NCBI GenBank assembly: GCA_009996555.1 | Contig: JAACZX010000115.1 | Location: 1-7,197, forward strand | Direction of reading: 5' to 3' | Origin: Chitinophagaceae bacterium | GTDB lineage: Bacteria > Bacteroidota > Bacteroidia > Chitinophagales > Chitinophagaceae | DNA: 7,197 nt | Shown here: positions 1 to 7,066 of the stretch, in pieces | Numbering within the stretch: position 1 is the first letter of the stretch | Layout: every line of letters starts with the position of its first letter | Notes under the pieces: model-generated | Databases searched by the model: none | Told to the model about the DNA's origin: nothing | What the model saw: only the letters and a program-made list of their open reading frames with translations | Program-made: the position numbers and the translations under genes

Positions 1-401
1 CGCAGCTTGAATACAACTATTTCAACTATGGCAGCAGCTCGTTTCAATCGCAACCAACTGCTGTGCGGATTACAACGCTTAACAATCGCCTTGAAACAAA
101 AAAAGACAGCCTGATAAAGAACAATGGCAACTATTACAAGATTCATCCCGGCCCTTATGCCCAGTTTATGCTGCATAATACACCTTACCTGGTATTGGTT
201 GAGGAGCTTGTTGCAAAAAAACGAGGCCTTGTTTTGATTCGCCCCGATGAAAACAACGAAGTGCATACTACTTCACTTCGTGTATATAATCAATTTTCGT
301 TTTTACTTTCCCTGTTGCAAACTGCCGGCGACAATTCTTTTGTTGTTCCCTTTATCAATAAAAAGGAAATTGGACTAATGAAAGTAACTTTAACTGAGTA
401 A
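1..401 (+). CDS. Hypothetical protein, C-terminal part only (5' end outside the window)
   Basis: The frame beginning at base 3 is open from the window edge to the TAA at 399-401, giving 133 visible residues. The gene therefore starts upstream, and the GTG at 63 is an internal codon, not a start. I do not recognise the family. The visible part is a soluble-looking mixed alpha/beta stretch rich in Asn and Tyr, with no transmembrane segment. It has an aromatic segment (YNYFNYG) near the left edge, a hydrophobic strand-like stretch (PYLVLVEELV) at about residues 60-69, and another (RGLVLIRPDE) shortly after. It ends in MKVTLTE. It lies 38 nt before the sulfatase on the same strand, so co-transcription is possible, but this spacing does not prove a functional link. 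That the frame is coding is well supported; the function is unknown. Confidence 0.8.
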   Translation, partial: QLEYNYFNYGSSSFQSQPTAVRITTLNNRLETKKDSLIKNNGNYYKIHPGPYAQFMLHNTPYLVLVEELVAKKRGLVLIRPDENNEVHTTSLRVYNQFSFLLSLLQTAGDNSFVVPFINKKEIGLMKVTLTE

Positions 402-439
402 ACAAACCGATCACATTTTACTTAAACAGTCACCACCTC

Positions 440-1867
440 ATGAAACGTATTTTTCCAATATCACTGTTTTTTTTGCTATGTAGTATATCACTTGCATTTG
501 CACAACAACCAAACATCATTTTCATTTTTGCTGATGATCTTGGTTATGGCGAATTAGGTTGCTACGGTCAGCAGAAAATTGAAACACCTAATCTTGATGC
601 GCTGGCTGCAAAAGGGAAAAAGTTCACCTCATTTTATTCGGGCACATCGGTATGCGCTCCTTCACGTGCATCGTTGATGACGGGTTTGCATACCGGCCAC
701 ACACCCATCCGTGGTAACAAACAATTTGCACCTGAAGGACAAACCCCGTTACCTGCATCAACAAAAACCTTTGCCAATTATCTTCAGCAAAGAGGATATG
801 CTACTGCAACATTCGGCAAGTGGGGAATGGGTTTTAACCAGAACAGCGGTGATCCAAACAAAAAAGGCTTCGATCTTTTTTATGGTTATAATGACCAAAG
901 TTTAGCACATGATTTCTATCCACCTTACTTGTGGAAGAATCATGACAAGGTTGATCTGTCCATCAACAAACAATATGACTCTGTTTATTCAGCAGCACTT
1001 ATCCAACAACAAGCGCTGAATTACATTCAGGAACAAGGTTCAAAACCTTTCTTCATGTATTTGTCTTATACATTACCTCATGGTGACGTAATTGGTCCGC
1101 ATGATAGTTTGTACAATTATTACAAACAAAAGTTCAATGAACAACCGCTTACCGGCAACGCATTAAGAACAAGACCGCATAACATAAACCCTGAGCCCTA
1201 TCCCCATGCACAATTTGCAGCAATGGTTGGTCGCTTAGACATGTATGTTGGTGAAATTGTAAAAGCCATCCAGGAAAAAGGACTTGCTGAAAACACACTC
1301 ATCATCTTCAGCAGTGATAACGGGCCACATCGGGAAAATGGTGGCGATCCTGAATTCTTTAACAGCAATGGTATTTACCGTGGTATTAAACGTGATCTCT
1401 ACGAAGGCGGTATGCGTGTACCTTTTATTGCTTACTGGCCAAACAAAATTAAACCAGCTGTTGTAACACAACCTGTGGCTTTGTGGGATATGTACCCTAC
1501 GTTTTTAGAGCTGGCGAAAGTTCCGGTAGAAGAAAAGATCGATGGTATTTCCATTGTTCCGCTACTTACGCAAAACAAAGGCAAACAAAAACTACATGAT
1601 TTTTTCTATTGGGAATTTCATGAAAACGATGGACGACAGGCTGTGCGTTGGGGCAAATGGAAAGGCGTTCGTTTAGGTGTGAGTAAAAATGAAAATGCAC
1701 CGATCGAATTATACAATCTCAACAACGATCCCTCCGAACAACGCAATGTGGCCGATAAAAACCCGGAAGTAATAAAAGTAATTGAGCAGATCATGAAACA
1801 GGAGCATGTCTATAATCTTGATTGGCCTTTACTCTCTTCCGAATTCAAAAAACAGCATACGAATTAA
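440..1867 (+). CDS. Secreted S1-family (type I, formylglycine-dependent) sulfatase, arylsulfatase-like
   Basis: A complete 475-residue sulfatase that hydrolyses sulfate esters, probably on a carbohydrate. Residues 1-21 form a Sec signal peptide (MKR, hydrophobic core, AFA|QQ cleavage), with no lipobox. The CxPSR motif is at C72-A73-P74-S75-R76, and C72 is the residue expected to become formylglycine. By family comparison with human arylsulfatase A, the metal ligands are D32, D33, D293 and N294, and the sulfate-binding or catalytic residues are R76, K127, H214 and K317. The segment GFDLFYGYNDQSLAH (from 143) and the C-terminal WGKWKGVR...ELYNLNNDPSEQRNVA stretch are typical of Bacteroidota arylsulfatase/GALNS-like members. 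GKWGMG replaces the GKWHLG of many S1 enzymes. Length is normal for the family. The ATG at 440 fits the signal peptide; no Shine-Dalgarno is seen, as is usual in this phylum. Exact substrate and S1 subfamily cannot be set from sequence. A separate maturation enzyme (FGE or anSME) must be encoded elsewhere. Confidence 0.95.
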   Translation: MKRIFPISLFFLLCSISLAFAQQPNIIFIFADDLGYGELGCYGQQKIETPNLDALAAKGKKFTSFYSGTSVCAPSRASLMTGLHTGHTPIRGNKQFAPEGQTPLPASTKTFANYLQQRGYATATFGKWGMGFNQNSGDPNKKGFDLFYGYNDQSLAHDFYPPYLWKNHDKVDLSINKQYDSVYSAALIQQQALNYIQEQGSKPFFMYLSYTLPHGDVIGPHDSLYNYYKQKFNEQPLTGNALRTRPHNINPEPYPHAQFAAMVGRLDMYVGEIVKAIQEKGLAENTLIIFSSDNGPHRENGGDPEFFNSNGIYRGIKRDLYEGGMRVPFIAYWPNKIKPAVVTQPVALWDMYPTFLELAKVPVEEKIDGISIVPLLTQNKGKQKLHDFFYWEFHENDGRQAVRWGKWKGVRLGVSKNENAPIELYNLNNDPSEQRNVADKNPEVIKVIEQIMKQEHVYNLDWPLLSSEFKKQHTN

Positions 1868-1876
1868 AAACGGGCT

Positions 1877-3397
1877 TTATTCAGTAAGCTTGTATAAACC
1901 AAATGAAGAAAGTGTTGGGTTTAATCGTGACGAAAGAATACGAAGCCGTACCTGTTTTGCAGTAACCGGTTGAAATTTCAGCAAACGTTTATAACCAATC
2001 GTACTTCCTTCAGCAAGCTGTTTCCATTCTGTTCCATCTTTGTATTCCAGTACAAACTTTTCTACCCGTTGACCAATGCTGATGTTTTCCTGTACACTCA
2101 GCACATCAAATGTTTTGGCTGAAGGCAATGTAAAATCGATAGTGGTCGTTGTGTCTTTTCCTTTCGTGGTGAAATAAGTTGTATATGATTGATCAAGCAA
2201 TGCGTTTGTGTTGGTACCGTTGCTGCATTTGATTATTGCACCTTTTGCAAGGTTTTTGGTAAATGTTTTCCTGAGCAATGCAGAAAAGCCTTCCAGACTT
2301 TTCACATCACTTGCAGACAGTAAGCCTTCTTTGTTTGGCGGAATGTTTAACAACAACACACTGTTATACCCAACTGAACTGAAGTAAATATCCAGCAAAC
2401 GCTGCGGCGATTTTACTTTATCATCTTCTTTTGCATGATAAAACCAACCTGGCCTGATGGATACATCTGTTTCTGCAGGGTACCAGATCAATCCTTTTGC
2501 ATCTTTAATTTTCTCTCTGCTGCCAAGATCTTTCTGCATCTTATCGCCCTTGGGTGCAAAGGCCACATCTTTCTGCGAACCATCAGCGATCTTCTCCATC
2601 ATATTTTCATCAGCAGGTATTACACTCCACTCCTGCTCACGACCTTTTCCCGACTCTGTGCCCACCCAACGAACATCAGGTCCCATAATGGCAATGGTTG
2701 CTGCAGGTTGCAGCTTGCGTATCACCGCATACCAACGATTGAAATCATAAACTTGTTTCTTACCATTTGGCCCTTCACCATTCGCACCATCAAACCACAC
2801 TTCATCCACACGCCCATATTGTGTAAGCAACTCAGTCAGTTGGTTTACAAAAAAATCATTGTAGGCTTCTGTGCCATACATCGGTGCATTCATATCCCAA
2901 GGCGACAGATATACCCCAAAACCAACGTTGTATTTTTTGCAGGCAGCAGCAACTTCTTTCACAACATCACCCTTGCCTTCTTTCCAGGGACTGCTCTTAA
3001 CCGAGTGCTCCGTTGTGTTAGTCGGCCATAAACAAAAACCATCGTGATGTTTGGCTGTAATGATCACCTGTTTAAAACCAGCAGCCTTAACTGTTTTGAT
3101 CCATTGCTCTGCATCAAACAATACCGGATTAAAAATGGAAGGGCTTTCCTTTCCTGTACCCCACTCTTTGTCGGTATACGTATTCACACCAAAATGAAAA
3201 AAAGCAGTTAACTCCAGTTGCTGCCAACGAAGTTGTCGTGCACTTGGTGTAACGTTTGCTGCTTTGGCAATAATCTGCTGCTCCGTATCGCCGGGCTTTA
3301 TGAGTACATAGTTCATACCTGTTGTTTGTGCAATTGAAGCTGTTGCAATAAACAAAACAGAAACAGCAGAGCAATATTTTACGAAAGACGGGCGCAT
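1877..3397 (-). CDS. Secreted alpha-L-fucosidase, GH29 (subfamily B-like, alpha-1,3/1,4 type)
   Basis: A complete 506-residue glycoside hydrolase expected to remove alpha-L-fucose from glycans with net retention. Residues 1-23 are a signal peptide ending SIA|QT. The catalytic (beta/alpha)8-type domain covers roughly residues 50-370. It has the fucose-binding HHDGF motif at 117-121, and VDEVWFDGANG with D203 as the expected nucleophile. RWVGTESG contains E248, placed 45 residues after the nucleophile as in characterised GH29-B enzymes such as bifidobacterial AfcB (D172/E217), so I assign E248 as acid/base. That subfamily usually cleaves alpha-1,3 or alpha-1,4 fucose on branched, Lewis-type structures. 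Residues about 380-506 look like a beta-sandwich of the F5/8 (discoidin)/CBM32-like kind and end SSFGLYKLTE. The start is only 7 nt after the beta-galactosidase stop, with no visible Shine-Dalgarno, so it is probably the second gene of an operon and perhaps translationally coupled. Linkage preference is inferred, not shown. Confidence 0.95.
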   Translation of the reverse strand: MRPSFVKYCSAVSVLFIATASIAQTTGMNYVLIKPGDTEQQIIAKAANVTPSARQLRWQQLELTAFFHFGVNTYTDKEWGTGKESPSIFNPVLFDAEQWIKTVKAAGFKQVIITAKHHDGFCLWPTNTTEHSVKSSPWKEGKGDVVKEVAAACKKYNVGFGVYLSPWDMNAPMYGTEAYNDFFVNQLTELLTQYGRVDEVWFDGANGEGPNGKKQVYDFNRWYAVIRKLQPAATIAIMGPDVRWVGTESGKGREQEWSVIPADENMMEKIADGSQKDVAFAPKGDKMQKDLGSREKIKDAKGLIWYPAETDVSIRPGWFYHAKEDDKVKSPQRLLDIYFSSVGYNSVLLLNIPPNKEGLLSASDVKSLEGFSALLRKTFTKNLAKGAIIKCSNGTNTNALLDQSYTTYFTTKGKDTTTTIDFTLPSAKTFDVLSVQENISIGQRVEKFVLEYKDGTEWKQLAEGSTIGYKRLLKFQPVTAKQVRLRILSSRLNPTLSSFGLYKLTE

Positions 3398-3404
3398 CGT
3401 TTAA

Positions 3405-6400
3405 TTATTTAACTGGTACAATCCAATATGTATAGGTGTGATCAGCAAACGGAATACGATACTGCTGCATCGGCATCGAACCCCAGCTGTCAATCCCCTG
3501 CAGACCACTTTGCTGCAGATCAACATGCATGTAAATTTTATCTCTTACCTGTAATTCACCTGAGTGATATTGTTTCTTTTCGGTTTCCGGATCAAGATCA
3601 TCGAGCGAGTAAGGCAATGCAGAAAAATTCAACAGACTGTCTGCATACACAAACTCAATTCCTTTGCCTGCTTTGTTCGTCATTTTTACCCAACGTACAT
3701 CGGCTTTGTTACCACTCTCCTGCGGACGGGCATAAGAAAAATACTGATCACTTACTTTTTGTTTGTACAAACCAATTAATGAAGCTGATTTACGATCCCA
3801 ATAATTTTCCCAAGGCCCACGACCATAAAAACTGATCTGGTCGAATTCTTTTTTCAACTGCAGATCGTTACCCACACGCAACAACAATGGATATTTTCCT
3901 TTTACTGCATCAATGCTGCTCGTAACTTTTATTTTGCCATCAGCATACACAGTGAACTGCTGTTCGCTTACGGCATCGCCATTCACCACTTCTTTTTTAA
4001 AGAGAATAGTATAAGAACCATCACCTTGTTTGGTTACTGTTGCTGCAATTAATTTTCCTTGCTCGTATGCATTGCGCCACATACGCAGGTTGCGGTTGAA
4101 GCCAGCGCCAATATCATTGTCCGTTGGTGCACGCCAGTACGATGGTTGCGGACCTTGTTCAACAACAGTCGTTCCGTTTACAATGTAAGCCCCCATTGTG
4201 CCACTCTTTAAATCAAAATTCACCGTAAAGCCTTTGCCGGAAATTGTGCAGCTTGTTTCTGATTGATTCACCTGCAGGTTTCCTTTGCCGGTGATCATAT
4301 CCTGAATAACAGTTCCCGGCTTTAATGCAAACTGCTCATAAGCGATCTCATATCCTTTCTCTAAGAACGGCTCCGCCGCTTTCAATGTATAATGCACATT
4401 GATGAAGTATTCTTTTGATTCTTTTTGCTTTGATTTGATGGGCAATGTTATTGTGGTTGATTGCTGGGCTGCAACAAATAATTGACTGATGACACCTTTT
4501 TCAATCTGCTTACCATCTTCCATCAGCTCCCAGCTTAATTGCACATTATCGAGGTTGCGGAAGAAGTAAAAATTGCGTATCGTGAGTTCATTGTTGTTCA
4601 ACGATGATTTAATGAACTGATGCACCTTTTTAATTTCAACAGCCATCGGCGTTAAACCACGATAAGCTGTTACCACACCCTTCACACAAAAATTATTATC
4701 GGTGAAATGTTGCGGCACAGGACCTTCCAATGGAAAATCACCACCATAAGCCATAATGCGTTTACCGTTCTTCACGGTATCAATTGACTGATCGATCCAC
4801 TCCCAGATAAAACCACCTTGCAGGTTGGGATTGTTTTCAATGGCATCCCAATACTCCTTGAAGTTACCCAAACTGTTACCCATGATATGTGCGTACTCAC
4901 TCATGATCATGAGGCGTGAAGGATTACGTGAAGCATAACGCTTCAACCAATTCGGATCAGGATATTGCGGAACGATCATATCCGTGTTATAATCATTTTC
5001 TGCACGTTCGTATTGCACAGGACGAATATCATTTTGCTTTAACCAATCATAAGCTTCATAAAAATTTACGCCATTACCTGCTTCATTCCCCAACGACCAT
5101 GTTACAACCGATGTGTGGTTTTTATCACGTTCATACATACGATAGATACGTTCCAAATGCGGCATGCGCCATTGCTTATCATTGCCCAATGTATAAGCAA
5201 GATCATAATAGCGACCATGCGATTCAATGTTGGCTTCATCCACTACATACAAACCAAACTCATCGCACAACTCCATCCAGTAAGGATCGGGCGGATAATG
5301 CGAATGACGAACCGCATTTACATTCAGCTTCTTCATCATCTCCATATCCTTGTGCATATCTTCTTTCGTCAAGGTATGACCTTGTGTTGCATTATGTTCA
5401 TGCCGGTTCACCCCTTTCAGAAAAACACGTTTACCATTCACTAAAAAATCATTGTTGATGATCTCGATGGAACGAAAACCTACACGTTGCGGAATTACTT
5501 CCACTACATTGCCCTGTTTATCTTTTAATGTAATAAACAAGGTATAGAGATAAGGAATTTCAGCCGACCATTGTTTTACATTGCTGATCTTTTCGTCGAA
5601 CGCAACTGTGCTTTTGTAATTACCCAGCACCGTTTGTACGCCTGTAGTTGATTTCTTTAAAATACTGTTACCAACAGCATCCACCAGTTCAATCTCAACC
5701 GCAAATGTATCGGGCTTGCTGTGGTTGGTGCGTTGATCGATACGATAGTTGTTGATTTGTGCTTTAATATTCAGCAATCCATTTGTATAATTATCGGTAA
5801 GCGTGCCGATCACTTTAAAATCTCTCACATCAAGTTTTGGCGTTGAATAGAGATACACATCACGTTCAATACCGGAGATGCGCCACATATCCTGGCATTC
5901 AAGATAACTGCCATCGCTCCAGCGATACACTTGCAATGCCACGAGGTTTTCACCCGGCTTTACATATTTTGTAATATCAAATTCAGCAGCCAGTTTACTA
6001 TCCTCACTGTAACCAACCTTCACACCATTCACCCAAATAAAGAAAGCAGATTTCACTGCACCCAAGTGAATGAACACTTGGCGGCCATTCCAGCTTTCAG
6101 GTATGTTTATTTTTTTGCGATATGAACCAACAGGATTGTTGTCAACCGGAATATCAAACGGCGGCGTCATACGTGCACCTGTTCTTGTGCTTCCTGCAAA
6201 TTCATACGGATGATTTACATAAATGGGCAAACCATAGCCATTCACTTCCCAGTTGGCAGGAACTTTAAAATTGCTCCATGCTGCATCGTTAAAATCTGTT
6301 TTGTAAAAATCCAGCGGACGTTTGCGTGGATCCTGCACCCAGTTAAATTTCCAGTTACCATTTAACGAAAGAAAATAAGCCGACTGTTCTTTGTTGCGGT

Positions 6401-6560
6401 TTTGGGCCAATGTGCGGTTCTCAAATGCAAAGGCCGATGCACGCATGGGCATACGATTGACAGAGACAACTTCCGGCGTTTGTAATTCTGTGGGGAGTTC
6501 CTGTGCGGTAATAGCAGTAACAACTAAACCTAAAAGCAGGAAAGAAAAAAGACGTTTCAT
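3405..6560 (-). CDS. Secreted beta-galactosidase, GH2, LacZ-type five-domain enzyme
   Basis: A complete 1051-residue enzyme, close to E. coli LacZ in length, expected to release terminal beta-linked galactose with retention. Unlike cytoplasmic LacZ, it has a signal peptide at residues 1-19 (TAITA|QE), so it is exported. Domain order: GH2 sugar-binding jelly roll about 60-236 (GNWKF, VPANWEVNGYG, YSEDSK, SDGSYLECQDMW), Ig-like domain about 238-362, TIM barrel about 364-650 (GVNRHEHN, NAVRHSHYP, DEANIESHG), a further beta domain about 655-745, and the Bgal_small_N domain about 757-1051 (YWRAPTDNDIG, FYGRGPWENYWDR, PQESG, SWGSMP). E493 in SLGNEAGNG is the acid/base and E555 in MSEYAHIMGNS the nucleophile, matching LacZ E461 and E537. 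The ATG at 6560 is set by the signal peptide. It is the first gene of a unit with the fucosidase. The real substrate is likely an oligosaccharide freed from a larger glycan, not necessarily lactose. Confidence 0.96.
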   Translation of the reverse strand: MKRLFSFLLLGLVVTAITAQELPTELQTPEVVSVNRMPMRASAFAFENRTLAQNRNKEQSAYFLSLNGNWKFNWVQDPRKRPLDFYKTDFNDAAWSNFKVPANWEVNGYGLPIYVNHPYEFAGSTRTGARMTPPFDIPVDNNPVGSYRKKINIPESWNGRQVFIHLGAVKSAFFIWVNGVKVGYSEDSKLAAEFDITKYVKPGENLVALQVYRWSDGSYLECQDMWRISGIERDVYLYSTPKLDVRDFKVIGTLTDNYTNGLLNIKAQINNYRIDQRTNHSKPDTFAVEIELVDAVGNSILKKSTTGVQTVLGNYKSTVAFDEKISNVKQWSAEIPYLYTLFITLKDKQGNVVEVIPQRVGFRSIEIINNDFLVNGKRVFLKGVNRHEHNATQGHTLTKEDMHKDMEMMKKLNVNAVRHSHYPPDPYWMELCDEFGLYVVDEANIESHGRYYDLAYTLGNDKQWRMPHLERIYRMYERDKNHTSVVTWSLGNEAGNGVNFYEAYDWLKQNDIRPVQYERAENDYNTDMIVPQYPDPNWLKRYASRNPSRLMIMSEYAHIMGNSLGNFKEYWDAIENNPNLQGGFIWEWIDQSIDTVKNGKRIMAYGGDFPLEGPVPQHFTDNNFCVKGVVTAYRGLTPMAVEIKKVHQFIKSSLNNNELTIRNFYFFRNLDNVQLSWELMEDGKQIEKGVISQLFVAAQQSTTITLPIKSKQKESKEYFINVHYTLKAAEPFLEKGYEIAYEQFALKPGTVIQDMITGKGNLQVNQSETSCTISGKGFTVNFDLKSGTMGAYIVNGTTVVEQGPQPSYWRAPTDNDIGAGFNRNLRMWRNAYEQGKLIAATVTKQGDGSYTILFKKEVVNGDAVSEQQFTVYADGKIKVTSSIDAVKGKYPLLLRVGNDLQLKKEFDQISFYGRGPWENYWDRKSASLIGLYKQKVSDQYFSYARPQESGNKADVRWVKMTNKAGKGIEFVYADSLLNFSALPYSLDDLDPETEKKQYHSGELQVRDKIYMHVDLQQSGLQGIDSWGSMPMQQYRIPFADHTYTYWIVPVK

Positions 6561-6620
6561 GCGCTCAAATTACTCCCTTATAAGCGCACACACTTGTGCA
6601 AACGATTGAGCGATTTAGCG
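6561..6620 (-). promoter_or_regulatory. Possible promoter/operator region before the beta-galactosidase gene
   Basis: Three weak signals lie just upstream of the beta-galactosidase start, read on the minus strand. TTTG (6602-6599) could be a Bacteroidota -33 element, and TATAAGGG (6582-6575) lies 16 nt after it, but it matches the TAnnTTTG -7 consensus poorly. A short inverted repeat GCACA-AGTG-TGTGC occupies 6599-6586, between those two elements, where a regulator could bind. Next to the TTTG is a near-perfect tandem 8-mer (plus strand cgattgag/cgatttag, 6603-6618). A purine-rich aagggag (6583-6577) lies about 12-13 nt before the ATG, too far for an ideal ribosome binding site. Any one of these could be chance. 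Confidence 0.25.
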
Positions 6621-6663
6621 TGTTGGTATGTTTTATCACTCACAGTTTCACTTGCATAGCTGC

Positions 6664-6691
6664 AATAAAAAATCCCCCGTTGTGCGGGGGA
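6664..6691 (-). terminator. Rho-independent terminator, active for leftward transcription
   Basis: On the minus strand a perfect stem of CCCCCG/CGGGGG (6690-6685 with 6679-6674), extended by one T-A pair, closes a 5-nt loop. It is followed directly by ATTTTTTATT (the T-run is 6672-6667). This is a textbook intrinsic terminator. On the plus strand the stem is followed only by acttta, so termination in that direction should be weak. It lies about 100 nt upstream of the beta-galactosidase start, so it would shield the glycosidase unit from transcription entering from the right. No intact minus-strand gene is seen upstream of it within the window; see the remnant at 6694-6789. Confidence 0.8.
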
Positions 6692-6693
6692 CT

Positions 6694-6789
6694 TTATGCG
6701 GCTTCAAAATTGTTCTGTTTCTTGTCCGTTCTCTTAAGGTACAGAAGCCGTTCGTTTGGTTCATAGGGCCAGGATTCAAAAACAGGCCT
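6694..6789 (-). pseudogene. Possible C-terminal remnant of a lost minus-strand gene
   Basis: One minus-strand frame reads 31 codons after an in-frame TGA (6792-6790) and ends with TAA at 6696-6694, only 2 nt before the strong terminator. Its translation has a protein-like composition: it contains ESWPYEPNERLLYLKRTDKK and ends NNFEAA, mixing charged, aromatic and aliphatic residues as real C-termini do. There is no ATG, GTG or TTG in this segment, so it cannot be a free-standing gene. The same frame stays open for 65 codons upstream of the TGA (to 6987), but that part looks less protein-like. I do not recognise the family. It could be the decayed end of a gene whose terminator has survived, or a chance reading within a small RNA gene. 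Confidence 0.3.
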
Positions 6790-6986
6790 TCATTGGATTT
6801 TAAGTGGCTTTCGCCTTGGTTTCTCGGATATAGGATTACTGTTGGTAGTGCAATGATACAGCTGCATACATTCAAAAAACGTGAAAAACACGGTTTTGTT
6901 CTTAAAATTCATGCTTACATCGGCTAACTCTAAGTGATACCACCTAATTGCAACATATTCGCTGCATGTACCTGTCTGTTTTTTCA

Positions 6987-7013
6987 TTCACATCGTTGTG
7001 AACAACTTTTTTT
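6987..7013 (+). terminator. Weak hairpin plus T-run, possible rightward terminator
   Basis: TTCACA (6987-6992) and TGTGAA (6997-7002) form a 6-bp stem with a TCGT loop. Four bases later comes a run of seven T (7007-7013). An alternative smaller hairpin, GTTG-TGAA-CAAC (6995-7006), sits directly against the T-run. The stems are AT-rich or short, and no plus-strand gene is known to end here, so this may instead be an operator-like dyad upstream of the gene at 7081. Confidence 0.25.
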
Positions 7014-7043
7014 AGAAAATAGCAGCAGTTTTTGCAATTTAAA

Positions 7044-7066
7044 ATTCAGATTTACAGCATCTGAAT
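7044..7066 (+). promoter_or_regulatory. Perfect 8-bp inverted repeat just before the gene at 7081
   Basis: ATTCAGAT (7044-7051) and ATCTGAAT (7059-7066) are perfect inverted copies separated by a 7-base spacer, ending 14 nt before the ATG at 7081. A TTTG (7031-7034) lies just upstream and could be a -33 element, though the TACAGCAT at 7053, inside the repeat, matches the -7 consensus poorly. The repeat could be a regulator binding site or a small 5' leader hairpin that affects translation. There is no T-run after it, so it is not an intrinsic terminator. Confidence 0.4.

Noticed and set aside
63..401. GTG at 63 as the start of a 112-residue protein
   Set aside because: The frame is open without a stop back to the window edge, and the upstream codons look equally coding, so the gene is cut by the window.
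2435..3031. 198-codon plus-strand ORF opposite the fucosidase gene
   Set aside because: It lies wholly antisense to a clear GH29 gene, has no recognisable domain, and is rich in Cys, His and Ile in a way typical of antisense reading.
3428..3835. 135-codon plus-strand ORF opposite the beta-galactosidase C-terminus
   Set aside because: Antisense to conserved Bgal_small_N motifs and without its own protein features.
4916..5458. 180-codon plus-strand ORF opposite the beta-galactosidase catalytic domain
   Set aside because: It covers the opposite strand of the most conserved part of GH2 and has extreme His/Tyr/Ser content; best explained as a shadow frame.
6765..6790. tRNA T-arm-like stretch on the minus strand (TTTTTGAATCCTGG)
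   Set aside because: The bases around the loop do not form the required 5-bp T stem, and no matching anticodon or acceptor arms could be built.
6871..6900. Short hairpin CGTG-AAAAA-CACG with a T-run on the minus strand
   Set aside because: The stem has only 4 pairs before a bulge, too weak to call as a terminator.
6628..6927. 99-codon plus-strand ORF in the intergenic stretch
   Set aside because: It reads through the terminator stem, is opposite the more protein-like minus frame, and shows no domain or start signal.
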